In this document: positions 18,932-27,912 of the stretch, piece after piece
Position numbering within the stretch: position 1 is the first letter of the stretch
Layout of the letters: each line of letters opens with the position of its first letter
NCBI RefSeq assembly: GCF_005484805.1
Contig: NZ_CP039432.1
Span: forward strand, 3,348,001 to 3,412,000
Direction: 5' to 3'
Length of the DNA: 64,000 bases
From: Rhodococcus sp. SGAir0479
GTDB taxonomy: Bacteria > Actinomycetota > Actinomycetes > Mycobacteriales > Mycobacteriaceae
Made by a program: the position numbers and the translations under genes
The notes under the pieces: model-generated
What the model was told of the DNA's origin: nothing
The model's database searches: none
The model's input: the letters and a program-made list of their open reading frames with translations, nothing else

Positions 18932-20346
18932 CGGACGCGGTCGTCGTCGGCTCCGGTCCCAACGGGCTGGCGGCGGCCGTGACGCTCGCACTCCGCGGCG
19001 TCACGGTCACCGTGTACGAGGCGGCCGACACGATCGGCGGCGGCACCCGGACCACCGAACGCATCCGGCCGGGACTGCTGCACGACGAGTGTTCGGCGAC
19101 GCACCCGCTGGGTGTCGCCTCCCCCTTCTTCCGGTCGCTCGACCTGGGCGCCCACGGACTCGAGTGGCGCCGCGCCGAGATCGATCTTGCGCACCCTCTC
19201 GATGACGCCGTGGCCGGGGTCTACAGCCGCTCGCTGGGTCGGACGGCGGAGCGGCTCGGGCCGGACGGTGCGGCGTGGCGGCGGCTGTTCGCTCCGCTGG
19301 CCGAACACGTCGACGCGATCACCGCCGAGGTGCTGCGGCCCATGACCCACGTGCCCACGCATCCGGTCTCCCTCGCCCGCTTCGGTCTCCGAGCGCTGCT
19401 GCCCGCGACGCTGACCGCGCGGCGCTGGCGGACTCAGCAGGCGCAGGCGCTGTTCGGCGGGGTCGCCGCGCACGCCTACCACCCGCTGACCCGGCCGACG
19501 ACGTCGGCGGTGGGCCTGCTGATGCTGGCCGCGGGCCACCGCTACGGCTGGCCGGTCCCGCGCGGCGGCTCCCGCGCGATCACCGACGCCCTGGCGTCGC
19601 TGCTGGTCGCTCACGGAGGACGCATCGAGACCGGCCGCCGCGTCCGCTCCCTCGGCGAACTGCCGCGCACCGACGTCACGATGCTCGACCTCTCCCCCGC
19701 GGGGGTCGCCGCCCTGGCGGGCGATCGGCTCCCGGCACGGGTCGCTCGCGCCTACCGGCGGTACCGGTTCGGGCCCGCGGCCTTCAAGCTCGACCTCGCC
19801 GTCGAGGGCGGGATCCCGTGGCGCGACGACGCGTGCCGGCGCGCCGGTTCGGTCCATCTGGGCGGCACCCTCGCGGAGATCGCCGCCGCGGAGCGGGACC
19901 TGCACCGCGGGCGCATGCCCGAACGACCGTTCGTGTTGATCGGCCAGCAGTACCTGGCCGACCCGACCCGGTCGGTGGGCGACATCCACCCGGTGTGGAC
20001 CTACGCGCACGTGCCGCACGGGTACACCGGCGACGCGACCGAGGCCATCCTCCGGCAGATCGAACGGTTCGCCCCGCGCACGCGGGAGCGGATCGTCGGC
20101 AGCTTCAGTCGCTCCGCGGCCGAGATGCCGGTCTACAACCCCAACTACGTGGGCGGTGACATCGCGTCCGGGGCCAACGGCCCCTGGCAGTTGCTCGCCC
20201 GGCCGCGCCTGGCGGTCGATCCGTACGCCACCGGGATTCCCGGCGTCTACATCTGTTCGGCGTCGACGCCGCCCGGTGGCGGCGTACACGGCATGGGCGG
20301 GCACAACGCAGCACGCTCCGCGCTGCGGCATCTCGCACGCACCTGA
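18928..20346 (+). CDS. FAD-dependent oxidoreductase, phytoene desaturase/amine oxidase-like
   Basis: 472 residues. The N-terminal FAD-binding loop is VVVGSGPNGLAAAVTLA with the acidic residue in VYEAADTIGGGTRT, as in CrtI-like proteins. The C-terminal FAD contact appears in GVYICSASTPPGGGVHGMGG. The middle is a variable substrate domain. Carotenoid-type desaturases, saturases and isomerases share this layout, and many actinobacterial members have no known substrate; no other carotenoid genes are nearby. The ATG overlaps the stop of the membrane protein gene. Confidence 0.88.
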   Translation: MTDAVVVGSGPNGLAAAVTLALRGVTVTVYEAADTIGGGTRTTERIRPGLLHDECSATHPLGVASPFFRSLDLGAHGLEWRRAEIDLAHPLDDAVAGVYSRSLGRTAERLGPDGAAWRRLFAPLAEHVDAITAEVLRPMTHVPTHPVSLARFGLRALLPATLTARRWRTQQAQALFGGVAAHAYHPLTRPTTSAVGLLMLAAGHRYGWPVPRGGSRAITDALASLLVAHGGRIETGRRVRSLGELPRTDVTMLDLSPAGVAALAGDRLPARVARAYRRYRFGPAAFKLDLAVEGGIPWRDDACRRAGSVHLGGTLAEIAAAERDLHRGRMPERPFVLIGQQYLADPTRSVGDIHPVWTYAHVPHGYTGDATEAILRQIERFAPRTRERIVGSFSRSAAEMPVYNPNYVGGDIASGANGPWQLLARPRLAVDPYATGIPGVYICSASTPPGGGVHGMGGHNAARSALRHLART

Positions 20347-20357
20347 CCGACGTCAGG
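20342..20357. terminator. Short hairpin between convergent genes
   Basis: CCTGAC-CGAC-GTCAGG, a perfect 6-bp stem that includes the stop codon of the oxidoreductase gene. It lies between convergent genes 19 nt apart. No U-run follows, so it is only a weak candidate. Confidence 0.35.
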
Positions 20358-20365
20358 GGCGTGCG

Positions 20366-20614
20366 TTACTGGTAATCCCGGATCAGCCGGTCGAACTCGT
20401 CGCGGTCGATCAGTCCGGGTTGTCCGATGTCGAGCGCAGTCAAATACTTTGTCGCGAGCCGGAAGTCATGGCCCAGCTGACCGTGTTCGCCGTCGCGCGA
20501 CTCGTCCTGCGCCGACGCTCCGGGCGGCACCTCGTCCTGCAGGCCGTTGGTGCGGCGTCCGATCATCGCATCGATCTTCGCGGTCACATCACTCAAGAGT
20601 TGGCGATCTGTCAT
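20366..20614 (-). CDS. Small acidic protein, function unknown
   Basis: 82 residues (MTDRQLLSDVTAKIDAMIG onward), soluble and rich in acidic residues, with no signal peptide or recognised domain. The C-terminal half (FRLATKYLTALDIG then LIDRDEFDRLIRDYQ) looks helical. ATG at 20614 is chosen because GAGGAGGTGA lies about 8 nt upstream; a longer in-frame start is not supported. It is convergent with the FAD oxidoreductase gene. The good ribosome-binding site and codon use argue for a real gene. Confidence 0.65.
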   Translation of the reverse strand: MTDRQLLSDVTAKIDAMIGRRTNGLQDEVPPGASAQDESRDGEHGQLGHDFRLATKYLTALDIGQPGLIDRDEFDRLIRDYQ

Positions 20615-20784
20615 CGATGTCTCACCTCCTCGATTCGTAGTACCCACTATGCCCGGACGTCACCCATCCCGCCGGTCACGGACACCCGAGAGGACTTGCC
20701 GCCCAATCGGTGCGTCCACCGCCTCGATCCACACATGTGGACGAACCTGTGCATGAACATGTTTCGGTGTCGGGCCGCCGGACG

Positions 20785-21666
20785 TCACCCGCGCCGGCGC
20801 AGCTCCGCGACGGCCACGCGCGCCGCCTGCCCGATCACGGCGTCGGCCTTGGGGAGCAGCGGATCCGCGCGCGCCGCGCGGGTGAACACCGCGACCGCGA
20901 ACGCGTCGCCGTCGGGAAACTCGATCACCCCCACCTCGTTACGGACCGCGCCGAGGGTGCCGGTCTTGCCCGCCACCGTGACATCGGCGAACGGGAAGCC
21001 CGAGCGCAGTCGCGCCGTCGACACCTGACTCGCCGTCACCGCGCGCATGAACGCCGACTGTTCGGCCGACGCGCACGCACCGCGCCACAGGGCGGACAGC
21101 AGCGTCGTCATGTCCCGCGCGGTGGTGGCGCTCGACAGAACCGGGTCGTATCCGGCGGGCCGGACGATCGTGTCGTTGTCCCCGAGCGCGGCGAACGCCT
21201 CTGCCGGAGAGCGCGTCTCGGTGTCGTCGACGAGCCGCTGCAGGATCTGCGCGGTGCCCCCCAGGACGCGGGTCGAGTGCAATCCGAGGGTCTGCATCGT
21301 CTCGTTCACCCGATCCACCCCGATCCGGCGCAGGACCTCGTCGGCCGCGGCGTTGTCCGACAGCGTCATCATCGACCGCACCGCGTCCCGCCACGACAAC
21401 CGCACCGGGTCGAGGAACTGCGAGATCCCGGTGGGGCCCGGCGTGCGCCCCTCGGGTTCGAGCGTCACCTGTTCGCGCGGATCGAGGTCTCCGGAGTCCA
21501 CCATGCGACAGAACGTCACCAGCACCGGCAGCTTGTAGACCGACGCCATGACGACGGGAGCGTCCGCGTCCAGCCCGGTCTCGGCGGCGGCGCCCCGGAC
21601 CGGCACGGCGTGCACCCACCCGCGCACTCCGGCGTCGGCGAACAACTCGGCGAACCGGCCCGTCAT
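20785..21666 (-). CDS. Serine beta-lactamase-like hydrolase (class A/DD-peptidase fold)
   Basis: 293 residues. The three active-site motifs are present: SxxK as Ser42-Val-Tyr-Lys45, SDN at 103-105 and KTG at 234-236, with normal class A spacing. No signal peptide is visible, and the E166-xxLN omega-loop motif of class A beta-lactamases is not found where expected (about residues 150-165), which would impair deacylation. It may be a cytoplasmic serine hydrolase or penicillin-binding-like sensor rather than a resistance enzyme. Its ATG overlaps the LysR stop as ATGA, and the divergent neighbour encodes a penicillin-binding lipoprotein, so the three may form a wall-linked set (inference). Confidence 0.85.
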   Translation of the reverse strand: MTGRFAELFADAGVRGWVHAVPVRGAAAETGLDADAPVVMASVYKLPVLVTFCRMVDSGDLDPREQVTLEPEGRTPGPTGISQFLDPVRLSWRDAVRSMMTLSDNAAADEVLRRIGVDRVNETMQTLGLHSTRVLGGTAQILQRLVDDTETRSPAEAFAALGDNDTIVRPAGYDPVLSSATTARDMTTLLSALWRGACASAEQSAFMRAVTASQVSTARLRSGFPFADVTVAGKTGTLGAVRNEVGVIEFPDGDAFAVAVFTRAARADPLLPKADAVIGQAARVAVAELRRRG

Positions 21667-22559
21667 CGCGGACCTCCGGGGGTCGCGGCGAAACGGGCGA
21701 TGCACGCCGCGGCGGCGTCCAGGACGTCGTCGGGGACGTCCCCGGCGGCCGCGCGCAGACACCGCAGCCGCAGCCGCAACGACTCGGTGTCCGGGCGCAC
21801 GCGGCGCACTCCCGGCGCGGTCAGCTCCGGGTCGGCGGTGAGCGCGAACGCGTGCCCCGCGGCCACCGAAGCGAGGGCCCATCGGTCGTCGGGGGCGTGC
21901 ACCACGTCGAGGTCCATGCCCAGGCGCGCGAACACGTCGCCCTGCAGGTCGTACGCCGCCGGACCGTCCGCCCGCGGCGGCGACGCCAGGCGCAGTCCCC
22001 CGAGCCGGGAGAGCTCGCACGGATCGTGCCCGGCCGCCGGGTGCGTCGCCGGCACCAGCAGCGTGAGCGGCAGCGCCACCACGTCGCCGCCGACCAGCGG
22101 TTCCACCAGCGCCGGATGCTCCACCACCCCGACGTCCACGGCGCCGGAGCCGAGTTGGTCGATCAGCTCCACGCTGGGCGCGATCGTCACCTCCACCCGG
22201 CCCGACGGCGTCGCCGCCCGCACGGTCGCGACGAGGTCGGCGACCAGCGCGGTGGGCACCTTGGGCATCACGCCCAACCGCAGGGTCCGTTCCGCGGTGC
22301 CGCGGCGGCGCGCCGACTCGGTGAACCGCCGGGCCCGGGCCACCAGGTCGACGGCGTCGGGAAGCAGCGACTGCCCGGCCGCGGTGAGCCGGACACCCTT
22401 GGCGCCCCGGTGAAAGAGCGTCACCCCGAGTTCGCGTTCGAGCTTCTTGACGCCCTGACTCAGCGGCGGCTGGGTCATGCCGAGCCGGGCGGCGGCGCGG
22501 CCGAAGTGTTGTTCCTCGGCCACCGCGATGAAGAATTCCAGGTGCAGCAGAAGGTTCAC
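21663..22559 (-). CDS. LysR-family transcriptional regulator
   Basis: 298 residues. The N-terminal winged helix is LHLEFFIAVAEEQHFGRAAARLGM, then QPPLSQGVKKLERELGVTLFHR, followed by a periplasmic-binding-like effector domain (from about residue 90, TLRLGVMPKVPTALV). The GTG start follows GAGGTA only closely. The gene is co-transcribed with the beta-lactamase-like gene (ATGA overlap) and is divergent from the penicillin-binding protein gene, with about 120 nt between. AmpR-type LysR proteins regulate beta-lactamases in other bacteria, which makes a cell-wall signal plausible but unproven. Confidence 0.88.
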   Translation of the reverse strand: MNLLLHLEFFIAVAEEQHFGRAAARLGMTQPPLSQGVKKLERELGVTLFHRGAKGVRLTAAGQSLLPDAVDLVARARRFTESARRRGTAERTLRLGVMPKVPTALVADLVATVRAATPSGRVEVTIAPSVELIDQLGSGAVDVGVVEHPALVEPLVGGDVVALPLTLLVPATHPAAGHDPCELSRLGGLRLASPPRADGPAAYDLQGDVFARLGMDLDVVHAPDDRWALASVAAGHAFALTADPELTAPGVRRVRPDTESLRLRLRCLRAAAGDVPDDVLDAAAACIARFAATPGGPR

Positions 22560-22682
22560 TACCTCGCCTCACCTGCCTTCATATCCATTTCGTCTCGCAC
22601 CGACGAGCATAGGATATTGGACTGGCTCGCCTGCCGGGTGCTTCGCTGCCTCTCGTACGTCGGTCGAGAGAACGGAGTGAGG

Positions 22683-24452
22683 ATGACGCCGGTGAGGTGG
22701 AGGAGCGCGGTGCTGGCCGTCGCCGGGACGATCGCGCTGACCTCGTGCGGGGTCTTCGGCCCGGACTCCGGTGAGACGGTGGCGCGACAGTTCACCGAGG
22801 CGCTCGCGGCGCGGGACGTCGACCGGGCCGCCGCCCTCACCGACGCCCCGGCGCGGGCCGCCGACGTCCTGCGGCGCACGTTCGACGGGCTCGGCGACGG
22901 CGCGCACGGCTCGTTCACTGTCGAATCGGCGAGCGACGCACTGTTCACGTACCGGTCGACGTGGGACTTCGGCGGCGGGCGGGAGTGGGACTACTCCACC
23001 TCGGTCGGCCTGGACAGTGTCGGCGGCAACCGCCGTGTCGCGTGGTCGTCCGCCGTCGTCAACGAGCGGTTGCGCGGCGAGCAGGCCCTGCAGTACACGA
23101 CCATCGCCGACACCCGCGCGGTGCTCGACGCCAACGGCATGGCGCTCATGGAGCCCCGCACCGTGACCGTCGTCGACGGCGACCCGAAGGTCCTCGCGGC
23201 CGACGCGGCGGCACGGACGGCGGTCACGACGCTGCTCGGGCGGGTGGTGCCCGGCTTCACGTTGCCGGAACCGGATCCGGCGGCCGGGTGGGTGAACCTG
23301 GTGAGCCTGCGCGAGGAGGACGCGGCGCCGATCCGCGCCCAGCTCGAGACGCTGCGCGGCGTTCGGGTGGCGGACCGGATGCAGCTGTTGACCGTCGATC
23401 GGGAGATGACGTCACCGGTGGTCGCGGGACTGCGGGAGACGTGGGAGTCGCGGCAGCGGGAATCGGCGGGCTGGAGCGTGCAGGCCGTGGACCCGGACGG
23501 CAGCGTCACCGGCAGCCTCGCGGGCGGCGACCCGCCCAGCGGCACGGCGATGCGCACCACGCTGGATCCGCGCATCCAACACCTCGCGCAGCGGGCCGTG
23601 GACACCGAACCGCGTGCCAGCGCGCTGGTGGCACTCGACCCCGGCACCGGTCAGGTGCTCGCGGTGGCGCAGAACGCGGCCGCCGACAAGTCCGGTCCCA
23701 TCGCGCTCACCGGCCTGTACCCGCCCGGCTCGACGTTCAAGACGGTCACCACCATGGCGGCGCTGCGCAGCGGCGACGTGGACGCCGACTCCGTCGTTGA
23801 CTGCCCCGGCACCGCCGACATCGAGGGCCGCCGGATCCCCAACGAGAACGAGTTCGACCTGGGCCGGGTGCCGCTGCACACCGCGTTCGCGCATTCGTGC
23901 AACACCACGATGGGCCGGCTCGCGGTGGGGTTGCCCGCCGACGCGCTGCGGGAGCAGGCCCGCGAGTTCGGGCTGGGCGTGGATTACGTGACGCCCGGGC
24001 TCACCACCGTCACGGGCTCGGTGCCGTCCGCCGACACCCCGGCCGAGCGGGTCGAGGCGGCCATCGGTCAGGGGCAGGACCTGGCCACGCCGTTCGGGAT
24101 GGCGGTGGTGGCCGCGGCGATCGCGGCGGGCCGCGCCCCCGTCCCGCAGCTGATCGGCGGCGAGCCCGCCACCGCCGACCACACGCCGGACCCGCTCGAC
24201 GCGGCCCACGTGCGCGACCTGAAGGCGATGATGGCCGAGGCCGTGCGCAGCGGCACCGCCACCAGCCTGTCCGACGTCTCCGGTCTCATCGGCAAGACGG
24301 GGACGGCCGAGTTCGGCGACGGCACGCACTCGCACGGCTGGTTCGTCGGCATCCGCGGCAACGTGGCGTTCGCGGTGCTGGTCGTCTCGGGCGAGAGCTC
24401 GGGGCCGGCGCTCGACATCGCCGGGCACTTCCTGCGCCCGCTCGACGACTGA
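22683..24452 (+). CDS. Penicillin-binding lipoprotein (class B transpeptidase)
   Basis: 589 residues. The signal peptide ends in the lipobox LTSC (Cys22). An NTF2/MecR1-like domain follows (about residues 28-145, beginning GETVARQFTEALAARD), then a PBP dimerisation region and the transpeptidase domain. Catalytic motifs are SxxK at Ser350 (GSTFK), SxN at Ser405 (SCN) and KTG at Lys538. The layout matches the mycobacterial penicillin-binding lipoprotein Rv2864c. It cross-links peptidoglycan outside the membrane; the NTF2-like domain is often associated with low beta-lactam affinity. GGAGTGAGG precedes the ATG. It is divergent from the LysR/beta-lactamase-like pair. Confidence 0.9.
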   Translation: MTPVRWRSAVLAVAGTIALTSCGVFGPDSGETVARQFTEALAARDVDRAAALTDAPARAADVLRRTFDGLGDGAHGSFTVESASDALFTYRSTWDFGGGREWDYSTSVGLDSVGGNRRVAWSSAVVNERLRGEQALQYTTIADTRAVLDANGMALMEPRTVTVVDGDPKVLAADAAARTAVTTLLGRVVPGFTLPEPDPAAGWVNLVSLREEDAAPIRAQLETLRGVRVADRMQLLTVDREMTSPVVAGLRETWESRQRESAGWSVQAVDPDGSVTGSLAGGDPPSGTAMRTTLDPRIQHLAQRAVDTEPRASALVALDPGTGQVLAVAQNAAADKSGPIALTGLYPPGSTFKTVTTMAALRSGDVDADSVVDCPGTADIEGRRIPNENEFDLGRVPLHTAFAHSCNTTMGRLAVGLPADALREQAREFGLGVDYVTPGLTTVTGSVPSADTPAERVEAAIGQGQDLATPFGMAVVAAAIAAGRAPVPQLIGGEPATADHTPDPLDAAHVRDLKAMMAEAVRSGTATSLSDVSGLIGKTGTAEFGDGTHSHGWFVGIRGNVAFAVLVVSGESSGPALDIAGHFLRPLDD

Positions 24453-24467
24453 CCTGATCCGGACGGC

Positions 24468-25946
24468 TCAGGGCTGCAGCGCGCCGTCCAGTTCCGCGAG
24501 CACACCCTCGGCGCTGCGGGCGGCCACCCGGCAGGCGCGGGCGGTGAACTGGTCCACCAGCGGGTGCGCGGCGCGCTCGCGCCACTTGCGGACCGCGTCG
24601 AGTGCGAGGGCGCGCCCGGCGTCGGGTGCGATGTCCGGGTCGACGCCGAGGCGTTGCGCGGCGCCGATCCCGAATCCGCCCAGCAGGCGCTGCAACTCGG
24701 TCAGATCGTCGGCGCCCAGCCCGGTCTCCGTGCCGCGGAGGCGGCCGAGCATCCGCAATTCCTGGAAGCCGTGGACGTCGGCGAGCAGGCGCCGGACGTC
24801 GGCCAGCACGGCCGCGGTCCCCGGCCCGGGACGGGTCTCGAGGACGCGTTCGAGCGCGACGAGCGCCGAGTGCGTCTTGAGCTGGTCCGCGCGCTGGCCG
24901 AACTGGACGTCGATGACCTGACGCAGTTCGTCGAGTCCGCTGCGCGCCACCAACTCCGCCGCGAGCGTCGGGGAATCCGTGACACCCAACCGGATCAGCA
25001 TGACCGCCAGTCGAATTCCGAAGAGCCCGAACCGGTCGGCCAGCTGCCGGCGCATCGCCGCGTCCACCGGCAGCGCCGCGTCCTCGCGGGCGAACCGGTC
25101 GGCCGAGAGCATCGCCAACTGCAGGTCGTCCGGCGGTACCGCGGCGAGGGCCTCGAACGCCGCGAACTCGCTCTGCCGCAGCGTCCGGGCGCCCAGCGCC
25201 AGCAGCCCGGCGACGGGCACCACGGCCTGGCACAGCCCGGTCAGTTCCAGCTCCGACGCGAACCGCGCCGCCATGTCCTTCGCGGACATCATCGCGTCGG
25301 CCCGGCCGGCCCCCACCTCGTCGGCCCGCGAGACCACGCCGACGACGCCGAGCGGCCCGGACTCGCCGCCCACGTGCGCGCCGATCCGGCCGAGGAACTG
25401 GACGTCGGACGCGCTGAGGCTGCGCAGCAGGTACACGACCGCGTCCGCGCCGGACACCGCGTTCTCGGGCGTGAGCATCTCGAGGGTGCGCGCGGAGACG
25501 TCCTTCGACAGCGACGACGTGCCCGGCGTGTCGATGATCGTCGTGTGCGTGAGCGCGCTCGCCGGCCACTCGACGTCGAGGCGGTCCACCCGGTCGGCCG
25601 TCAGTTCCCCGAGGTCGAAGGTGAGCCGGCCGGCCCGGCGCTGCACGGTGACCGCGGCCGACGCGTCGCCGTCGTACCGGGCGGTGACCGTGGGGGTGTG
25701 CCCGCTGCGGTACCACGTCACCACCCGCGTGCACTCGGTCGCGTCGGTGGGGGCGATGTCCTGCCCGACGAACGCGTTGAGCAGCGTGGACTTGCCGGCC
25801 TTGAGCGACCCGGCCAGCGCGATCCGCAGCGGCTGCTCGAGTCGGGCCGCGCACTCGGCGAGCTGGGCCCGCGCCACCGCGTCCGCCGGGTAGGCGTCGC
25901 GCGCCGCCGCGACGAGGGCCCGGGCGCGATCGAGGGACGTCGTCAT
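24468..25946 (-). CDS. iniC: IniC-like dynamin-family GTPase
   Basis: 492 residues. The GTPase domain has the P-loop GSLKAGKS (46-53), a threonine-containing switch I (DATECTRVVTWY), the DTPGTSS G3 motif and SRAD as G4. A mainly helical C-terminal half follows with no clear membrane segment. In mycobacteria IniA and IniC are bacterial dynamin-like proteins induced by cell-wall inhibitors such as isoniazid; IniA is reported to remodel membranes. The ATG overlaps the iniA stop as ATGA. It is the last gene of the iniB-iniA-iniC unit and is convergent with the penicillin-binding lipoprotein gene 15 nt away. Confidence 0.92.
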   Translation of the reverse strand: MTTSLDRARALVAAARDAYPADAVARAQLAECAARLEQPLRIALAGSLKAGKSTLLNAFVGQDIAPTDATECTRVVTWYRSGHTPTVTARYDGDASAAVTVQRRAGRLTFDLGELTADRVDRLDVEWPASALTHTTIIDTPGTSSLSKDVSARTLEMLTPENAVSGADAVVYLLRSLSASDVQFLGRIGAHVGGESGPLGVVGVVSRADEVGAGRADAMMSAKDMAARFASELELTGLCQAVVPVAGLLALGARTLRQSEFAAFEALAAVPPDDLQLAMLSADRFAREDAALPVDAAMRRQLADRFGLFGIRLAVMLIRLGVTDSPTLAAELVARSGLDELRQVIDVQFGQRADQLKTHSALVALERVLETRPGPGTAAVLADVRRLLADVHGFQELRMLGRLRGTETGLGADDLTELQRLLGGFGIGAAQRLGVDPDIAPDAGRALALDAVRKWRERAAHPLVDQFTARACRVAARSAEGVLAELDGALQP

Positions 25947-27763
25947 GCGGTGGCCGCCCGGGACTCGGCGTCCTCGACCGGGAACAGCTGCGCGGCGCGC
26001 TGTTTCAGTTCGGTCAGGGCCGCCAGCTGCCGCTCGACCTCGGCGGCGCGACGGCTGCGTTCGGCGGAGGCGACGGTGGCCGCCTCCTGTGCGGCGCGCA
26101 GCGAATCGGCGAGCGACCGCAGTGTCTGCTCGGCGATGGCGGTGAAGTGGTCGCGCAGCAGGCGCTGGACGATCCGCAGCCGGTCCTTGGACTCCTTGCC
26201 CACCTGGAAGCTGACGTCGTCGGTGAAGCGCCGGATCGCGACCTTCGCGTCGGCCCGGCGCTTGACCACCCGCGCGTCGCGGTCGTCGCGATACGCCTTG
26301 GTGCCCAACAGGAATCCCGCACCGACCGAGATGGGATTGACCAGCGCCATGCCCATCAGCGTGGTCACCAGACCGAACATGAGCACGCCGCCGTACGACC
26401 CGCGCATGCCCACCAGCACCTTCTGGGTGATGCCGATGCGCCCGGACTCGAGATCGGACAACTCGGCGACCGGCTCGAGCAACCCGTCGGTGTCCGCGAC
26501 GTCCAGCTGCGGCAGTTCCACCGCGCCCGCGTCGGCGAAGTGCTCGGCCACCACCTCGGCGAGCCACAGCGCCCGCTCGTGAGCCCACACGAAGTTGTCG
26601 CCCACCGACTGCGCGATCTGCTGCTCGAGCCACTCCCCCAGCTCGGTCCACTCCTTGCCCGGGTCGCCCTCGTCGACCGCGCGCTCGGCCTCCCGGGTGA
26701 CCTGCCGCAGCCGGTCCCGCAGGTCGTGGTCGATGTCCGACGCCAGGTCGGCGATCCCGTCCGCGAGTGTCTGCTGCCAGCGGGCGGTCTTCTTCTGCAG
26801 TTCCTCGGTGGCGGCCTTGGCGCGCTGCAGTTCCGCGACGGCCGCCGCGCCCTTCTCCGGGTCGCGTAGCGCCGCCAGCTCGCTCGCGAGCGCGAGCTGC
26901 AGGTGTTCGACGACGGAGTGGACGTCGAGGGAAACCGTCCGGCGCAGCCCGCCCTCGGCGTGCTCGACGACGCGGGTGCGCAGGAACGCGTACAGCGCGT
27001 CGAAGCCGGATTCCTCGTGCAGCGAGCGGTCGTCGAGGCGCATCGCGTGCGAGCGCAGGAGCGACGAGATCGGCAGCAGCGGGACGTCGAGTCCGGCGCG
27101 CGTGAGGTGCTCGCGGTCGACGTCGACGATCCGGCGCCAGTGCGGGTACAGATCGGTCTTGGTGACCAGGCACGCCGTGGCCGGGCACAGGCCGGTGACC
27201 TGCCGCAGGAACGTGAGTTCGGGTTCGGTGAACTCCTGGCTGGCGTCGGACAGCACCAGGACGGCGTCGGCCGCCGGCAGCAGGCCCAGGGTGGCGGCGG
27301 CGTGCGGGTTTCCGTGTCCGCCCACTCCCGGGGTGTCGACGAAGACGAGGCCGTCGGCCAGCAGCGGACTGGGGACGTTCACTTCCAGTCGCAGTACCTC
27401 GCGGCCCTCCGCCAGCGGCATCTTGGGGTGCACCGTGTCGAGTCGGTCGAGCGGCACCGGCACCCGGCGGGGTTCGCTGCCGGGCTCGGCGAGGACCAAC
27501 TCGGCGAACGCGTCCGCGGCGTTCTGCACCACGGTCGGCACCGCCGTGGTCTCGTCGTCACCCACCGAACACACCGAGAGGTTGAGCAGGGAATTGACGA
27601 ACTGGCTCTTGCCCTGCTTGAGCTGTCCCACCACCACGACCCGGAAGCGTGGGTCGACCACCCGGGTCCGGACCAGCCCCAGGCGCTGCACCAGATCGTG
27701 TCGCCCGGTCGAGGAGGCGATCTCCACCGTCCGATCGAGCAGGCTCGTCATCGCGTCGTTCAT
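25943..27763 (-). CDS. iniA: IniA-like dynamin-family GTPase
   Basis: 606 residues (M. tuberculosis IniA is 640). P-loop GQLKQGKS at 46-53, switch threonines in GDDETTAVPTVV, G3 as DTPGVGG and G4 as TKTD. Segments identical or nearly so to mycobacterial IniA as remembered are SQEFTEPEL, SSLLRSHA, VGDNFVWA and GMRGSYGG. A hydrophobic stretch near residues 460-485 fits the membrane-inserting region of the tip. Long helical arms surround it. It follows iniB by 149 nt containing a strong hairpin. Envelope-stress membrane remodelling is the family role; its direct function here is inferred. Confidence 0.95.
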   Translation of the reverse strand: MNDAMTSLLDRTVEIASSTGRHDLVQRLGLVRTRVVDPRFRVVVVGQLKQGKSQFVNSLLNLSVCSVGDDETTAVPTVVQNAADAFAELVLAEPGSEPRRVPVPLDRLDTVHPKMPLAEGREVLRLEVNVPSPLLADGLVFVDTPGVGGHGNPHAAATLGLLPAADAVLVLSDASQEFTEPELTFLRQVTGLCPATACLVTKTDLYPHWRRIVDVDREHLTRAGLDVPLLPISSLLRSHAMRLDDRSLHEESGFDALYAFLRTRVVEHAEGGLRRTVSLDVHSVVEHLQLALASELAALRDPEKGAAAVAELQRAKAATEELQKKTARWQQTLADGIADLASDIDHDLRDRLRQVTREAERAVDEGDPGKEWTELGEWLEQQIAQSVGDNFVWAHERALWLAEVVAEHFADAGAVELPQLDVADTDGLLEPVAELSDLESGRIGITQKVLVGMRGSYGGVLMFGLVTTLMGMALVNPISVGAGFLLGTKAYRDDRDARVVKRRADAKVAIRRFTDDVSFQVGKESKDRLRIVQRLLRDHFTAIAEQTLRSLADSLRAAQEAATVASAERSRRAAEVERQLAALTELKQRAAQLFPVEDAESRAATA

Positions 27764-27853
27764 GAGTTCCGCTGCCCCGCTTCTTCGTTCCGACCTGCAC
27801 CCGCATCACCGATGCCGGCACTGACTGATCCACCGCTCCGTCGGAGACGAACC

Positions 27854-27887
27854 GGGGCCCCGCTCGCATTAGCGCGTGCGGGGCCCC
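27854..27887 (-). terminator. Strong hairpin between iniB and iniA
   Basis: GGGGCCCCGC at 27854-27863 and its exact complement at 27878-27887, loop 14 nt. It lies between two genes of the same operon with no U-run on the minus strand. It could attenuate readthrough, so that iniB is made in excess of iniA and iniC, or stabilise the iniB message. Confidence 0.6.
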
Positions 27888-27912
27888 GTTCGTTACATGC
27901 CCGGTGTGGACG

